A stretch of DNA of 64,000 bases, from NCBI GenBank assembly GCA_037389465.1, contig JAZARR010000069.1, forward strand, positions 2,405,957 through 2,469,956, in the 5' to 3' direction. Source of the stretch: Baylisascaris procyonis (taxonomy: Eukaryota; Nematoda; Chromadorea; Rhabditida; Ascarididae). Below, in pieces: positions 25,014-36,520 of the stretch. Position numbers and translations under genes: made by a program. Every line of letters begins with the position of its first letter. Within the stretch, counting starts at the first letter, position 1. Below the pieces are notes generated by a model that worked only from the letters and a program-made list of their open reading frames with translations, was not told the DNA's origin and searched no databases.

Positions 25014-26678
25014 AAGAGACGGAGAGAGACCGCGCGCGTCTTCAGCGAGCGACGCGGCACTGGTCACTCTGAAAAAAATCGTCACAATAAATGTGAAAAT
25101 ATACAGTAAGGAAATGAGATTCGGACAACAGATTTCGACGCATTCGAAAGAGCACTAAAAGCTCTATCAGAATCAAGAATAATCTCGGACAAAAACAAGA
25201 ACTTTTCTATTAGATCGATTTTTTATATGACGCGCAATTGAGGAAAATTGCATGGTCATCGATAAATCATGGCCTATACTGTATAAAGGAACAAGATTTG
25301 GGAAGAGTGACTAGGTACATTCGAAAGAGCATTAAAAGCTCTATCGGAATCAAAAATAATCTCGGACAAAAACAAGAACTTTTCTATAAGATCAATTTCT
25401 TATATGCAGTGCAACTGACATAAATTGCAGTGTCTCCTTATCCATTATCTCACGCGTTATAGTTGTGCATTTATGACATTGTTCTTAATGAAGAGCTCAG
25501 TTCATGACACGCCTTGACGATCTAATGAATTGACAAAATCATTGATAAATTACGTTAAACTCGTTGTGGCTCCTTATGGATGGATCTTTCATGCGATTGT
25601 TACATGCACCATTATGAATTCTTCAATTCGACAGTTATAGGTTTCCTTCGTTTCATTTCTTTCCTATATAGGCATACTGATAATGGCCATTGTAAGTTCG
25701 CTTGATGATAGAAAGGCCAACCGACGCATTCTGCATGTGGTTATTTGTATTGTCATCCGTTAATTGCATGCAACATAGGTAACTTGCACGTGTGGCAAGT
25801 ACTTCTTCTAAACGTTATTCAGCCATTCTAGATTAGTGGTTCGAAACGAGTGTTCTTGATAGCCCCATCTTCTTCCTCATCTCCTCCACATCTGGCGAAC
25901 TGGCTTTTTAGCTATAGCTGCGCACTTCAATGTTAGCAGTCGTTTCGCTACTTACATTGAAGGTTTTCTGCCTTGTAAGCACTTATGGTTCGCTGCCATG
26001 TAAATTTCAATTCTTCCAGTTGGGAGCATGTAGCCTTCGAATCGCTTTTCCCTTCTCAATCCTGACGGGTCTATGCCGGAAAGCAAGCGTTGCATGCAAT
26101 CAGCGTATGGCAATGCAATTAACTACTGAACGCGTCGGTTGGATTTTCTGTCATCAAGCGAACTTACGTATCAGTATGCCTATATGGGAAAGAAATGAAA
26201 TGAAGGAAATCCCGAAGTGTCGAATTGAAGAATTCTTAACTGGTGGATGCAACAATTGCATGAAAGATCCATTCATGAGGAGCCACAACGAGTTTAAGGT
26301 AATTTATGAATGATTTTATCAATTCATTAGATCGTCAAGGCGTGTCGTGAATTGAGTTCTTCATTAAGAACAATGTCATAAATGCACAACTATAACGCAT
26401 GAGATAATGGATAAGGAGACACTGCAATTTATGTCAGTTGCACTGCATATAAGAAATTGATCTTATAGAAAAGTTCTTGTTTTTGTCCGAGATTATTTTT
26501 GATTCTGATAGAGCTTTTAGTGCTCTTTCGAATGTGTCGAAATCTGTTGTTCGAAGCTCCTTTTCTTATTATATATCTTCACATTTATTGCGACGATTTA
26601 TTTCCGAGCGACCAGTGCCGCGTCGCTCGCTGAAGGCGCGCGCGGTCTCTCTCCATCTCTCTCTTGCGCCTGCGCTTG
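25014..26678. mobile_element. DNA transposon copy 2, fold-back structure (~1.66 kb)
   Basis: The left arm (25014 to about 25700) is the reverse complement, at high identity, of the right arm (about 26155-26678). Shared landmarks are GACGGAGAGAGACCGCGCGC, TCTCGGACAAAAACAAGAAC, GTCTCCTTATCCATTATCTC and GGATCTTTCATG. The left arm holds an extra ~150-bp tandem copy of its subterminal unit (25140-25260 and 25320-25430). The central ~450 bp is homologous to the interior of copy 1. Compared with copy 1 it looks internally deleted and non-autonomous. Confidence 0.65.
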
Positions 26679-27930
26679 TGGCTAATGTTACCCTCACCAT
26701 TGATGACAAGGTATCAGAGTGAGTGAGGGCGCCTTTATTTTGATGCCTGATTCGGTTTATGTAAAAGGTTTCGCCGTAAGCGTCTCCTAACTCTTGCAAC
26801 CGGTATTTGAGCAAATGATGCAATTTTCATTTCAGATTATTTCAGTGGTAAAACGAAATCAGTTGTTCTAATAGAACATGAATGACGTTGAAGTATGACT
26901 TAGTCTGATTTCTCACTTGAATGATGTCTGCTTCGTGAAATTTTTGCAGCAGTTTACCCAAACCAAAACTCGTGTAATCACACTGTAGAGGCAGTGCAAG
27001 AACAAACCCCTTCTCAGGATCGATCAACGTTCACCTTCCACTGAGCATCGTTCGAGATCTGTTGTTGCCTGCAGTAGAACCTGGCCTGGGTTGCAAAAGA
27101 AAGACAAGTGGAAAGTGCTCATCTTATGGCAGTATGAAACTGCACCTTAAGTGTTATCGATTTTTGCTCAATCGGGGTCGTTCTTCACTGTGCTCGTTTT
27201 GTGTATGATGTGTGTGGCTGGTGATTCGTTTGAGTGTTTCTTTCATTTTCCGAGCAGTTGGTTCCACTCGTTTTTGGTTATCTGGTTTCTTATATGCCGC
27301 CTGACGCCATGGGCTCGTGGTCTAGGTGAATTCAATTCAGTGAAGCAACAGCCAGAACTCAGTTCTATATATTTGGTTCCATTAACCACCTTCTGGGTTT
27401 TTAAACGCATGGTTGTGTGCAATGTTGATCTTGCATATGCTTTCTTTCCCCGTATATATATTCTGCATGTAATTCCATGCTTTCTTTATTGTACGAATAA
27501 AGAATATTATTATATTTTACTCCTTTTTGTCTGGAGGGACCCAAGCTGCGGGAGTGGTTTACTCTTTGCTCATGGCTGCGATCTTGTTCTACCGAGTCCT
27601 GAATTAGTCTATGGCATGAAACTGGCGACGATACACGCCTTTCCTCTTCATCTGTCTGCCGTATTCATTTCTTTTCAATAATGTGTAAACCTTCTGCTGT
27701 TACAGTATTTGAAACTGTGCTGTGCAGAGAAATGGTTTAATTTAATTTCGGTTTGAAAAGTTTATAACGCACTTTTTGAATTCGTCCTTAAGAAGGATTC
27801 GGCACAAACTTCTATTTGCAGAATACATTTTCATGTACGGAGTTATCCTTTCGCATAACATGAAAATACGCAATTGATTTGTGCTGTTTACAGCAAATTG
27901 TTTTCTTTTGGATTTTGCGCATGTTTTCAG

Positions 27931-28587
27931 AAGCAAAATAATCTTGCTTAAGCACAACATGTTAAGAGATTTAAATCATGTTCGACTATTGTTTCATCTG
28001 GACTTCCGCAATGACGTCATTGGTAACTTTTTCAGGTGTAAGCAGGCCGTGCCTTATATACCTTAGCTAATATCTACCACCATTTCACTCTAGAGGACGC
28101 TGTTTATTGTCATCGTTACTTCCACGAAGACAAATCCTCGACATCTGGCGTCATTTTTGTTCCTTTTTCTTTAAGCAGGAGCTTAGAATCCCTGGGGCCT
28201 TGGTTGAGGGTCGAACTAGAGGCAAGATGTGAAGCTGTTAGGGGTGACTCCTACGATCAATGGCCGCATTGTGCATATTTCACTCGAGGAGTGAAAAATG
28301 TTTGTGCTAAGAACAGAACGGCGCGATTATACAGGAAAGTGTTGGAGGTGACATCAGAGAGAGGAAGTTCAAAAAAAAGAAGTAAGCAACTATCATTTAG
28401 AGCTGATTTTTGTTCGTAAGATGCATACAAGGACAGTACTCGAAAAATGAGATGCTGCGTTGCAGAAGAAAAGGGAACCATTTGGTCACGACGAACAACC
28501 TTCTATACGCTTCTTTCTTTAGATGGAAAAGGAAAGGTTCTCGCTACACAGGGATCCACGAACAGGAGAAAACAGCAACAGTTTTAG
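27931..28587 (+). CDS. Three-exon gene of unknown function (5' partial)
   Basis: Exons 27931-28022, 28094-28381 and 28466-28587, with introns of 71 and 84 nt. Splice sites are strong: acceptors CATGTTTTCAG, TTTCACTCTAG and GCGTTGCAG; donors GTAACT and GTAAGC. Phases match throughout, giving about 166 residues ending in a basic, glutamine-rich tail (STNRRKQQQF). The middle exon holds RCEAVRGDSYDQWPHC and FTRGVKNVCAKN. The order RGV-Cys-Asn-LY followed by FYTLLSLDGKGK faintly recalls fibroblast-growth-factor C-termini, but the spacing is too short and I do not name it. An internal TTAAGCAG could act as an alternative acceptor. Confidence 0.55.
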
Positions 28588-29687
28588 AAATCTAAGCGGC
28601 GAAAATTTTGCTTATTTCATTTACCCAACCTCTAAAAAATATCATCTGCCTCATTCTTTTTACTGTTTTCATCCTCTTTCAGCCGCTTTAGGTTATTTTC
28701 GGCCTACTTTGCCCACCACATCTTAAAAACGGTAACTGAAATCCAGGCGATGAATAAGGTGCTGATTCATAAATCTGCAAACTCATCCTTCTAGAAGAAG
28801 CTGAACGAGATCGGACTACGCTTGACCCTTCAAAAAGTGCAGCGTAACACGGCCATGAATTGCTGTATATGAAAATATAGAATGCTTTTTAACCCTAAAC
28901 GTGAAGTGTTATGAGCTACAAAGTTGCCATTTGAAAGGAGGTAATATCGTCATCCGAAGACAATTTGTTTTAAGACCAATGAGGACCGTTTGTTTTCAGG
29001 TTTACTGCGATGAAGAGACACTTAACAAGGAAGCGGACAGGAGGTATTGGAAGCGGTGTTGTGAGTGAATTTGTTCTTTTTATAGAGTTGTTGGGGTAAT
29101 TGAAACTCACTAGGGCAAGGAGGTTCATTGGAGAAGTGACGCTAATGGTAGTTGCAGTGGTAAGCGAAAGCGTTCTATCTGGAGGCTTTTATCCAGCTTT
29201 ATTTTCAAGAATTGATCATGGGGCCAGGGAATTTTTGAAGAGCCCTGTCGGTTTCTCTTGAAGCAGCAATCTGTTACCACTACTACGAAATTATGCCAGT
29301 CATTCCCACTGTGCAAATCATTTTCAGGCATTACAGGGCGTGATAACACACTATATTTGTAGGTTTGTAAAAAAGAAAAAAAGAATTAATGATCGCTTCA
29401 CGGCGAAGAATTCTCAGGAGAAAACAGTTGAAGCTGTAAAGGAATTGGTCAAAATCATCAGAGGTGGAAGGCTTTTTTCCTGGTTTTGATAATTCTTTGG
29501 CATCTAGCATCCTCCTCTTTTTCCTATGGCTCCACCACCACCAGTCTTTCACATCATTCCCCCTTTCCGTTAGAATCTTGACAGTTTTTTTGGACTGTCC
29601 TTGCGTTAGAGTGGTGCATTCACCTTAGACCTGTCGATTTGCGTCAAGATGAACTACCCAGGAGTACGAAGTGCTTATTCTAATCCG

Positions 29688-29945
29688 TCAAAACTTTCTT
29701 ATTGTGACTGTCAATTGTTCCTCCTTCATTGTAGGCTGAATGTAGTGGGTGGTCTCTTGATGTTTTTTGCTCTTGTCAGCTTCCTGCACTGGGTCAGAAC
29801 GCTGGAAGTAATGGTGCACTGTTGATGAGTCCTTTGAGAATGCGCGAATTGTTGCGGGAGGAGAGCGGAGCGCTTCGCCCAATGAGAGTGCTATAAGGCG
29901 ATGAGAGAAAAGGAAGGAAAAAATTATGAGTTGTTGCATCCGCAT
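29688..29945 (-). CDS. Predicted secreted 85-residue protein, single exon
   Basis: ATG at 29945 sits directly after GGCTTACAG, the pattern of an SL trans-splice or intron acceptor abutting a start codon. The first ~24 residues (MRMQQLIIFSFLFSHRLIAL) form a signal peptide. The rest is hydrophilic, lysine/glutamate/histidine-rich and free of cysteine, like a small secreted or propeptide-type protein. Stop is at 29688-29690. No dibasic-flanked repeated peptide is visible. Family not recognised. Confidence 0.5.
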   Translation of the reverse strand: MRMQQLIIFSFLFSHRLIALSLGEALRSPPATIRAFSKDSSTVHHYFQRSDPVQEADKSKKHQETTHYIQPTMKEEQLTVTIRKF

Positions 29946-29949
29946 CTGT

Positions 29950-31250
29950 AAGCCTCTGAGCCTAAATATTAATTAGTTCTCAAGATTGCAATGACGTATG
30001 TCAAGCTGTGAGTTTATGTGGAGAAAGAGCTGAGTGAAGAATTAGAGAATTATGCCGTCCACAATTTTCAAAAAACGAACTTGTTGGAAGATTTTAGGAG
30101 GTTCGTAGTTTGAAGGAAAAGAATAAAGATACGCTTATGAAGGTTTAGGGGCGTTTTATTTCTCGGTGATGTTTCTATGCGCTTATTTGATCTTGGAACT
30201 TGAAGATCATTGATAGCCCTTCAATTTAGTATTCATGTTTACAGCTTTAGCTTAAAACATTTCACCACCCCCTTAAAACATGACAGCTCCGCGATGTTAG
30301 CACCTTTCGGATGAATTGTAACGCATCTTTAGCTCCTTTCATTTACTCTAGGCTGCTCCCTTTTTCGAATGCTCGTTTTAGACTGCGTGACAAGCGAAAT
30401 GAAACATAAACAAATCTGCACTTTCAGCTGATATCACTTCACATATACAAACCGCACAGACCAACATTTTCTCTTCATGTGGTAGTGTTATGATGAAAAT
30501 GTTATTGCGTGCATTCTTTGCATCTCTGAGGTGGACGAAACAAGTACTTTCCTGCTGTGAGAACCAAAGCAACCATGTTGGAAGTGACTGTCGTAACTCA
30601 TACAGGAGCTTCTGAACAGGTAGAGACTTCTATTTTCCGTAGTGAGGGAGCATAGCAGTTGAATAGAATGCACTTCTTACAGAGTTAAAATATAACAATA
30701 CCGAGTGCGAATATATTCATAACATGAAAAATTTTGGGTGACGATGCAGAGGTTATTTGAGGAAAATGTTGTTCGGTGGAAGCTTCGATTACCAACTTGA
30801 CCATTACATTTATGCAGCATAACATTAAACGCCAATAAATAACGTTGGACGGGCTATGCGAAAGGCTGGTGAAATCGCAGGGCAATCTTTAGCGCGCAGC
30901 AATAATATCTGACAAACATCGGGACACTTCGCTGGTCAGACATTATCCTCCCTCCTTCTCCGGAACTTTTCGACATCAGTAAATAAAACCTTTTTGTTTC
31001 TAGTTATGTTTACGTATGTGCTGAAAAATTGTATATTCTATCGCAGTTTGTCAAAACCTTTAGCAGTAGTTAGGTGGCAAATTATAACATGATATGACCT
31101 TCGAGGTTTTGAAGCAAGCAGAGTATACTTAGCATACTTCAAAAACCGTACTAAACAAGTAGCACTAGTTTGTGATGTCGGAGATTGCTTTTTTTCTAGT
31201 GATAGTCAAACATTGTTTCTACTTTTGTTTTTTTGGTCTTAACTCTCGGA
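29950..31250. other. No defensible gene
   Basis: Short frames only. Near 30950 the words GGAACTTTTCGACATCAGT resemble 43880-43898, 3' of the hAT relic, hinting at a shared repeat too degraded to define. Confidence 0.4.
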
Positions 31251-31261
31251 GTTGATACCAT

Positions 31262-31690
31262 GTTGCAATTCTTTTATTTATTTATTTATTTCACCGTCAA
31301 CAGGTGGGAAAACATACAAAAGTTCGTCAGCATGAACAGCAAGAACGAGCAAAACGTTCGCAAAGCTAGAATTTCGTTGAAGAGACTTAATACATAAGAG
31401 TACAACAGCACATAGGTCAAAATCACTCAGCCGCAGCTTAAAAGCTGAATGAGTGGGTGCACTACCGATATCGGCGGAAAACAGATTCGAGGCGCATAAC
31501 GCGTAATTGGAAATTGTGTAAAACATTGCTTGTGCTGCAACATCTTTCGGCAAGCTGAAACTGATGTTCATTTCGGCTACAGAAAGGGGCAAGCAAATAT
31601 TTCCGACAACGGAATGTCGGAAAAGCTGAACTCATTTTCATAACAAAAATCAATGGAAAATTGAGCGTGCGATATTCCAATGACCCCAGG
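31262..31690 (-). pseudogene. LINE 3' end relic, minus strand
   Basis: Minus-strand reading gives a degenerate C-terminal motif (THSAFKLRLSDFDLCAVV, compare S-x-x-x-FKRRL-x-x-FDL of CR1-like elements) followed by a short 3' UTR and an AATAAATAAATAAAT tail at 31262-31280, like the element at 53.65 kb. Only the last ~430 bp remain. Confidence 0.5.
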
Positions 31691-32389
31691 CGAAAGAATT
31701 TTAGCTGATATTGTAATCAGGCTTATATGCACCACGGAAAGTTTTGCGAAAACCATGCGGGGAAAAAACAAAAAAAAACCCAAGAAAACCAAACCGAACA
31801 GTGGGATTTTGCTTCAGCACCATGTGGATTACGCAGGTCTGCATCAAGGCTATGTTGCAGAGCTTCTTGATACGTTACGAATGTTTTCATTCATTCGAGA
31901 CATGCCTCCATTTCACATCAGAGGTTTCCCTCATGCTTTTTGACTGCGTCCATATTATCTCGATATGATCTTTCAGGAGAAACTGTTGTTTCTCTAATGG
32001 CACATGTGCGTTGCGTTCCTTTTCAGCGTTTCTCATTCCAACACAATGCATCTTGCAGTTTCCTCGTGTTCTGTGACTTAATGGAGAATTTTTTTTTTTC
32101 AGCTTGTGACCGCAGGACTCGTGGTCCTAATATTCCTCAAAGAGATGACGAAAGCCGCGGGCACGGATTGGTTACAGCAAATCTCCCGCGGAGGGAGGGA
32201 TTTTCAAGTCCCGCCTCCCCACGATGGGGCCCTCGCGGTCAGAAATTGATTATTCACCTGAATACGCTGGCTGCCGCGGGGGGGGGAGGGGAGGGATGGC
32301 GGTGAACTCCGAACTGGCAAAAAATTAAAAAGTAGCTGGCCAATGAAGAGTCAAAAGTTTTCACAGCAAAGAAAATTAAACCCTTTTTA

Positions 32390-32908
32390 ATGAAAGTGTT
32401 GCCAATTGCACTGTGCTTCGTAATTTCACCGTTCCTTTTAGCTCTTCGCCGCATAATCGAGCAGAAAATTCTTTATTCTTCCTGCTCCTCTTGTTGGTGG
32501 GCGGAGCACTCGCAAGCCATTGCTTCTGGTCGAGATTGTCTCTTCGTCATCAATACTCACGATCCACGGAGCCCACTAAACTGGAAGTCGGAACAAGAAA
32601 TCCGGTAAATCGATCTCAATTTTCGTGTTCATCTAATCCCAGCATGGTGTAAGAAAATGGTGGAGGGCCTATGTGGGAATTAACATGAAGTAGGCGTGGT
32701 CTGGACATGGTGAAAAAGCAGTCTACTTACGAATGTGTGCTATATTTCATTGTTTGTAAATCTCAAGGTTTGCAGTGTTAACAACATTCCAAAACAGAAG
32801 CATTTCAGGAAGAAGCGTAATAAAAGAATGTATGCGCGCTCGAAACGAATATGGGGAGAAGAAGGCGTATGTTTGAAGAGAATTGGGAAGATTGGGGAGC
32901 AGAGATAG
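32390..32908 (+). CDS. Predicted secreted protein with a strongly basic C-terminus, two exons
   Basis: Exon 1 is 32390-32604, exon 2 32776-32908, 115 residues in total. The start is chosen because it opens a signal peptide (MKVLPIALCFVISPFLLA). Exon 1 ends at a GTAAAT donor; exon 2 follows GGTTTGCAG and joins in phase. The first half has a cysteine cluster (YSSCSSCWWAEHS); the second is very basic (HFRKKRNKRMYARSKR). Caution: around 32820-32908 all three plus frames are open, and another frame runs on to 33045 with a plausible acidic protein (FEENWEDWGAEIG), so the 3' exon is uncertain. Exon 1 is the firmer part. Confidence 0.5.
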
Positions 32909-33232
32909 GGAGGACAATGTTCGGGGATAATCTGTCCCCAGCTGTCAATTTGCTCTATCGTCCCAAATTTCTTGACGCGTTTCCGAGTTCGGCATGCCTC
33001 TGGCAAATACGCAGTCTACCGGATTCCTTATCCGCTAGTTCGTAGGAGGCTTGCACTCGAAATGGCCTTGTGAGTAAGAAAGCAAGAAATCTGCCGTTTT
33101 TCTCATTTTTAATCACACCTCCCATTCATAAGTACCTTTAGAGTACATGTCCGACGTTGGAAAGTAGTGGACTCTATCATGCCTAAGCTTAATAACGGAA
33201 CAGTTGTGTTCATGGCGGGCGGCATATATACG

Positions 33233-33233
<1 letters not shown>

Positions 33234-33280
<47 letters not shown>
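33234..33280. repeat. (AT)n microsatellite
   Basis: About 23 AT units after a short ATATATACGTT interruption. Confidence 0.98.
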
Positions 33281-33283
<3 letters not shown>

Positions 33284-33814
33284 CTGAGGCTGTTAGTTAG
33301 ACGAAGCTGTCATCAGCTTCCTCTTTTATCCTAATACTTCAACAATTTATTGTAATATAAAGGTGAACTGTGTAATGAATACTTTTTAATCGTCTAATGT
33401 CGTTGAATAAATTATCTGATGCTGTTGCTTTTGTTTGAACTTGAGCCTGATAGGGTTGATGGAGGATATAGTTGAGAAGAATCAATCCAACATTGCCCAT
33501 TGGCAGTCGTATTATAGTAGTAGCTCTGCGATTATCGTAAATTTACTGTTTTTATGTGGTGATTTTGTTCATGTGTTTTCACTTGCTTTCGTTTCATTGG
33601 CTAGTTTCTGCTCCATTTATTTTTGACATCTGACGTTTCGGTTGCTGAACTCTAAATCTTTAAATCTATACGAGCTGCGTTGTGTATGTTGATGGAAAAT
33701 ATTCTACCTAATTAAAAAACGCAGTATTTCCGGAAGATCGTCGGCACTGATGTTGATTCATTTTTCTTGCACCCACTTTTTTTGTATAAGTAGTAAGAAC
33801 GGTATTAACTAACT

Positions 33815-34420
33815 TACTGTGAAACGCGAAAATTTCGGCTCTTTCGATTCCTGTTCCAGTCAAACCAAGTCTTATCATTTATGAATCATTGAACAAAACC
33901 ATTTCTATGACGTTTGGGGCCATAGCCACGAACTTGTACTTTTTTAAGAAGTGGACATGGTAACGAGGAGAGGTTGCAGCTACGCATGGGCAATCGGCAA
34001 AGTTTCTTCTTCACCCCGCTCAAGTGAGGGGGAGAGTGCCGCAAGTTCCAGGGGTTTTTGTATGTGAACCACAATCAGCCGGTTAACGAACACCTGAAAA
34101 AAATTAAAAGTCTCAAGAATTTCGATGTTGAATCCCCCGGAAGTGTAAAAATTTCGGCTTCTTCGATCCTTTCTCCAGCCATACCAAGATTTGTCATTTC
34201 TGAGTCACTGAATAAAACTCTTTCTAGTAATTATACCGCTCAAGTCTCAACTTTGCGTTTTAGAAGGTGGTCAGTGGAAGCTTGCCATCTAATGAGTCGA
34301 AAGTAGCGGTAACTGATATAGACCAAGTCGCAATTTACCGCGAAAATGTAAGGCGCAGAACTTAATTTAAACTCGGAGCGGTGGAAGGGAGAGTAACGCC
34401 AATTGTGGTAGCTGGCTGCT
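33815..34420 (+). repeat. Divergent tandem duplication, unit about 310 bp
   Basis: 33833-33900 (AAAATTTCGGCTCTTTCGAT; CATTTATGAATCATTGAACA) resembles 34144-34225 (AAAATTTCGGCTTCTTCGAT; CATTTCTGAGTCACTGAATA). The later landmarks AGTGAGGGGGAGAGTGCCG and TGGAAGGGAGAGTAACGCC recur in the same order. The second unit has an open frame (34058-34306) that the first has lost. Confidence 0.65.
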
Positions 34421-35269
34421 TACGGATTATGATCGACGTTAGAGTGTAGAAATCCCGTTCACAGATAAGGATCAATTTTTCGAGTTCCATGGAGTGCCTC
34501 TTTCATCGGAATTAACTCCTCCCCGTCCCCCCCCCCTTCCGGTGCGTCGGGTTGAGGAAAGCCCATCATTTGTTCATTGAGGTCCCCTCGTTGATGACCC
34601 GTCCATCCGACACGATCCCTCAAGTGGTCTGTCCTAGCGGAAAGCTGCACCTTCGTCCCGTAACAACAGTTGGTTTTGCACCACCACAACAATGCTTTCG
34701 CCCCGAGCTCGTTATCAGTGTCCCATGCTCCCCCTTCGGTCATGGCATCCCAAACATATTGATTTGGTGGGCTTTCCCAGGAAGTTGCTCCCCGACTTTT
34801 CCCACGCTCCTTCGGGGTGCTAAAGAAATCTTCGTTCTCAAAAGCGAAAACTGTCCCACGCAGCGCATTAATGGATACGACGAATGAACACTGGCATGTA
34901 GCATATCCCTCACTGACGATTCCTCATGACTTTTTTTCAAATCACACCTTGCGTCATATTGTACGCAAAAGTAGCTTGCAATGTAACCTCCGAGGACCCA
35001 ATGTACGAGCATGTTCCCTCATTGGAGCCACACAACTGCTCGTTAATGTGGTAGTGACTCTGGATAGTGAAGCTGCTTCATAAGTGCGGTGTTTTTGATC
35101 ACAAAACTATCCCTAAGCGCTACCTTAAACAAAAGCGAGCTTAGGGTGGTCGACGTATTTTTGCTGCATGACATCTGCTGCACCCCTTCGACAAGCACTT
35201 CACTTAACGCCATCTCTCGAGGCGTATCTGTTGCCGTAGTCGTCTTGTACCACATGGCGCCGCGCTTGT

Positions 35270-35500
35270 GTTGACCCACCGCACGCGGCGCAGAATGCGA
35301 GCGGCCAGGCACGTGATCACCAACGGGGCGTGACGCAAGGCAATCGATGAGCTCAGTGTGTGGTGCGGTGTGCGCTCGCCATTCCGTGACTACCTCAGTG
35401 TTCGGCATCGTTGGTATCGGCCGTGTGCTGTGGTGTAGTTCCCGCCGACGCGTCCGCGTGCACAGTCGTTGAGGGCACGTAGCGTTCATTGGCCACCTCA
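35270..35500. other. GC- and CpG-rich block upstream of hairpin 1
   Basis: Many CG dinucleotides (GCACGCGGCGC, GACGCGTCCGCG). A minus-strand frame is open across it (35501-35043), but with no splice support. It lies ~120 bp upstream of microRNA-like hairpin 1, so it could be promoter-proximal; speculative. Confidence 0.25.
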
Positions 35501-35612
35501 TAGCTGGTTGTTGCGTTCGTTCTTTCTCATATGTAGTAAAGGGTTGTATCGTTGTTGATGCAGTGAGCAGTTGATGGGCTTTCTGATTTGATGGAGGGTG
35601 TGGGAGGCGGTT

Positions 35613-35662
35613 ATGGTATTGCGCTGGTATGTTGCTTTTGTGTTCATACCCGTAATTGCCAT
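35613..35662 (+). ncRNA. microRNA-like hairpin 1, ACCCGUA seed (miR-51/54/56 family type)
   Basis: A stem-loop: GGTATG (35626-35631) pairs with CATACC (35645-35650) across a 13-nt loop. It is extended by ATT/AAT and ATGG/CCAT pairs further out. The 3' arm contains TTCATACCCGTAA; a 22-nt product starting at 35647 would begin UACCCGUAA. ACCCGUA is the seed of the nematode miR-51 family, in which miR-54, -55 and -56 are 3'-arm products starting UACCCGUA. Two sister hairpins follow at about 2-kb intervals. No small-RNA data are available here, so processing is inferred. Confidence 0.65.
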
Positions 35663-36320
35663 GACTGTTTCCCGCTCCTCAATTGTGCCGCTGACGTTGC
35701 TCAGTTCAGCTATGGAACGCACTGCTGAGCGTTCCACCCCATTAGCGAATTCACGTTCACGTCAGTACTTCGGTGAGATCGTTTGCTGCTTATGTAGCAA
35801 GGGTCGTTTGTGATATCAGTACCTTTTTTGAGCAAAGGATTCCCAGTTTAAGAGACAATGGATGCATTGCTTCAAGTGTTGCGCTGGACGACGAGGTGCT
35901 GAGTCGTATTATGTCACTTCAGCTTATTGCGACGCCCGCCAAACGTTATATCTGTGTCATCTTAACTCCGCAAGTTGCCAGTTTTTCCTGCAAAATTATG
36001 TTTTGCTTTCGCATACATTTTTTATGTGCGAACTTGTGTTCTAATGACAGTTATTGACCACATGTTATTTTTGAGAAGTTGTAAGCCGGAGGTTTGCAAC
36101 GTTTTCTCTTCACAGCTTTAGCGTTGTTACGTTGTGCTGAAGCTGTAGCCATATTCTTTGAGCACATGTAATTTTTAAGCATCTGAAAGAGGACGACTCG
36201 ACTCAGCACAGTAGGGGTTTTCTTGGCACAGGCGAAAATTTGCTTCAGCTCCTCAACGTGGGCACCCAAGAGAGTAGATTGCAAGGTGATAAGTGTTGAA
36301 GTTTTCGGAGTTCTTTTCGT

Positions 36321-36520
36321 TCATGGGTCGCTATCGCCTCGCTCATGCGCTATCGCCTTGGGTCTTCGCTCGTGCCTTCCATCTGCACCTTCCACTGTAG
36401 TCTTTTCTTGTCTGTTTCTTTTTGCCACAGAATCTTTAGTGCCGATAGCTTTGCACAATGTCGACACACTTGAGTTGTTTGTAAGGAGCGGAGATGGAGG
36501 ATTGTTGTGCATGTAACGTG
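36321..36520 (-). CDS. Terminal exon candidate, hydrophilic protein
   Basis: After CATTCTTACAG, 65 codons to TGA: RYMHNNPPSPLLTNNSSVST, then a strongly charged end (KRNRQEKTTVEGADGRHERR). A methionine four residues in could be the start if the acceptor is a trans-splice site. It sits between microRNA-like hairpins 1 and 2 on the opposite strand. No family recognised. Confidence 0.4.

Noticed and set aside
27151..27681. 176-codon open frame, longest in the window
   Set aside because: Very hydrophobic Phe/Leu/Trp-rich composition, no splice support, and an AATAAAG-type 3'-UTR look near 27497; probably chance or a UTR.
32100..32300. Shared repeat between 32.1 kb and 45.2 kb (ATATTCCTCAnAGAGATG)
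   Set aside because: Similarity limited to about 20 bases plus general G-richness.
34459..35012. Overlapping long frames on both strands
   Set aside because: GC-rich sequence lowers stop frequency; no frame has splice signals or a recognisable motif.
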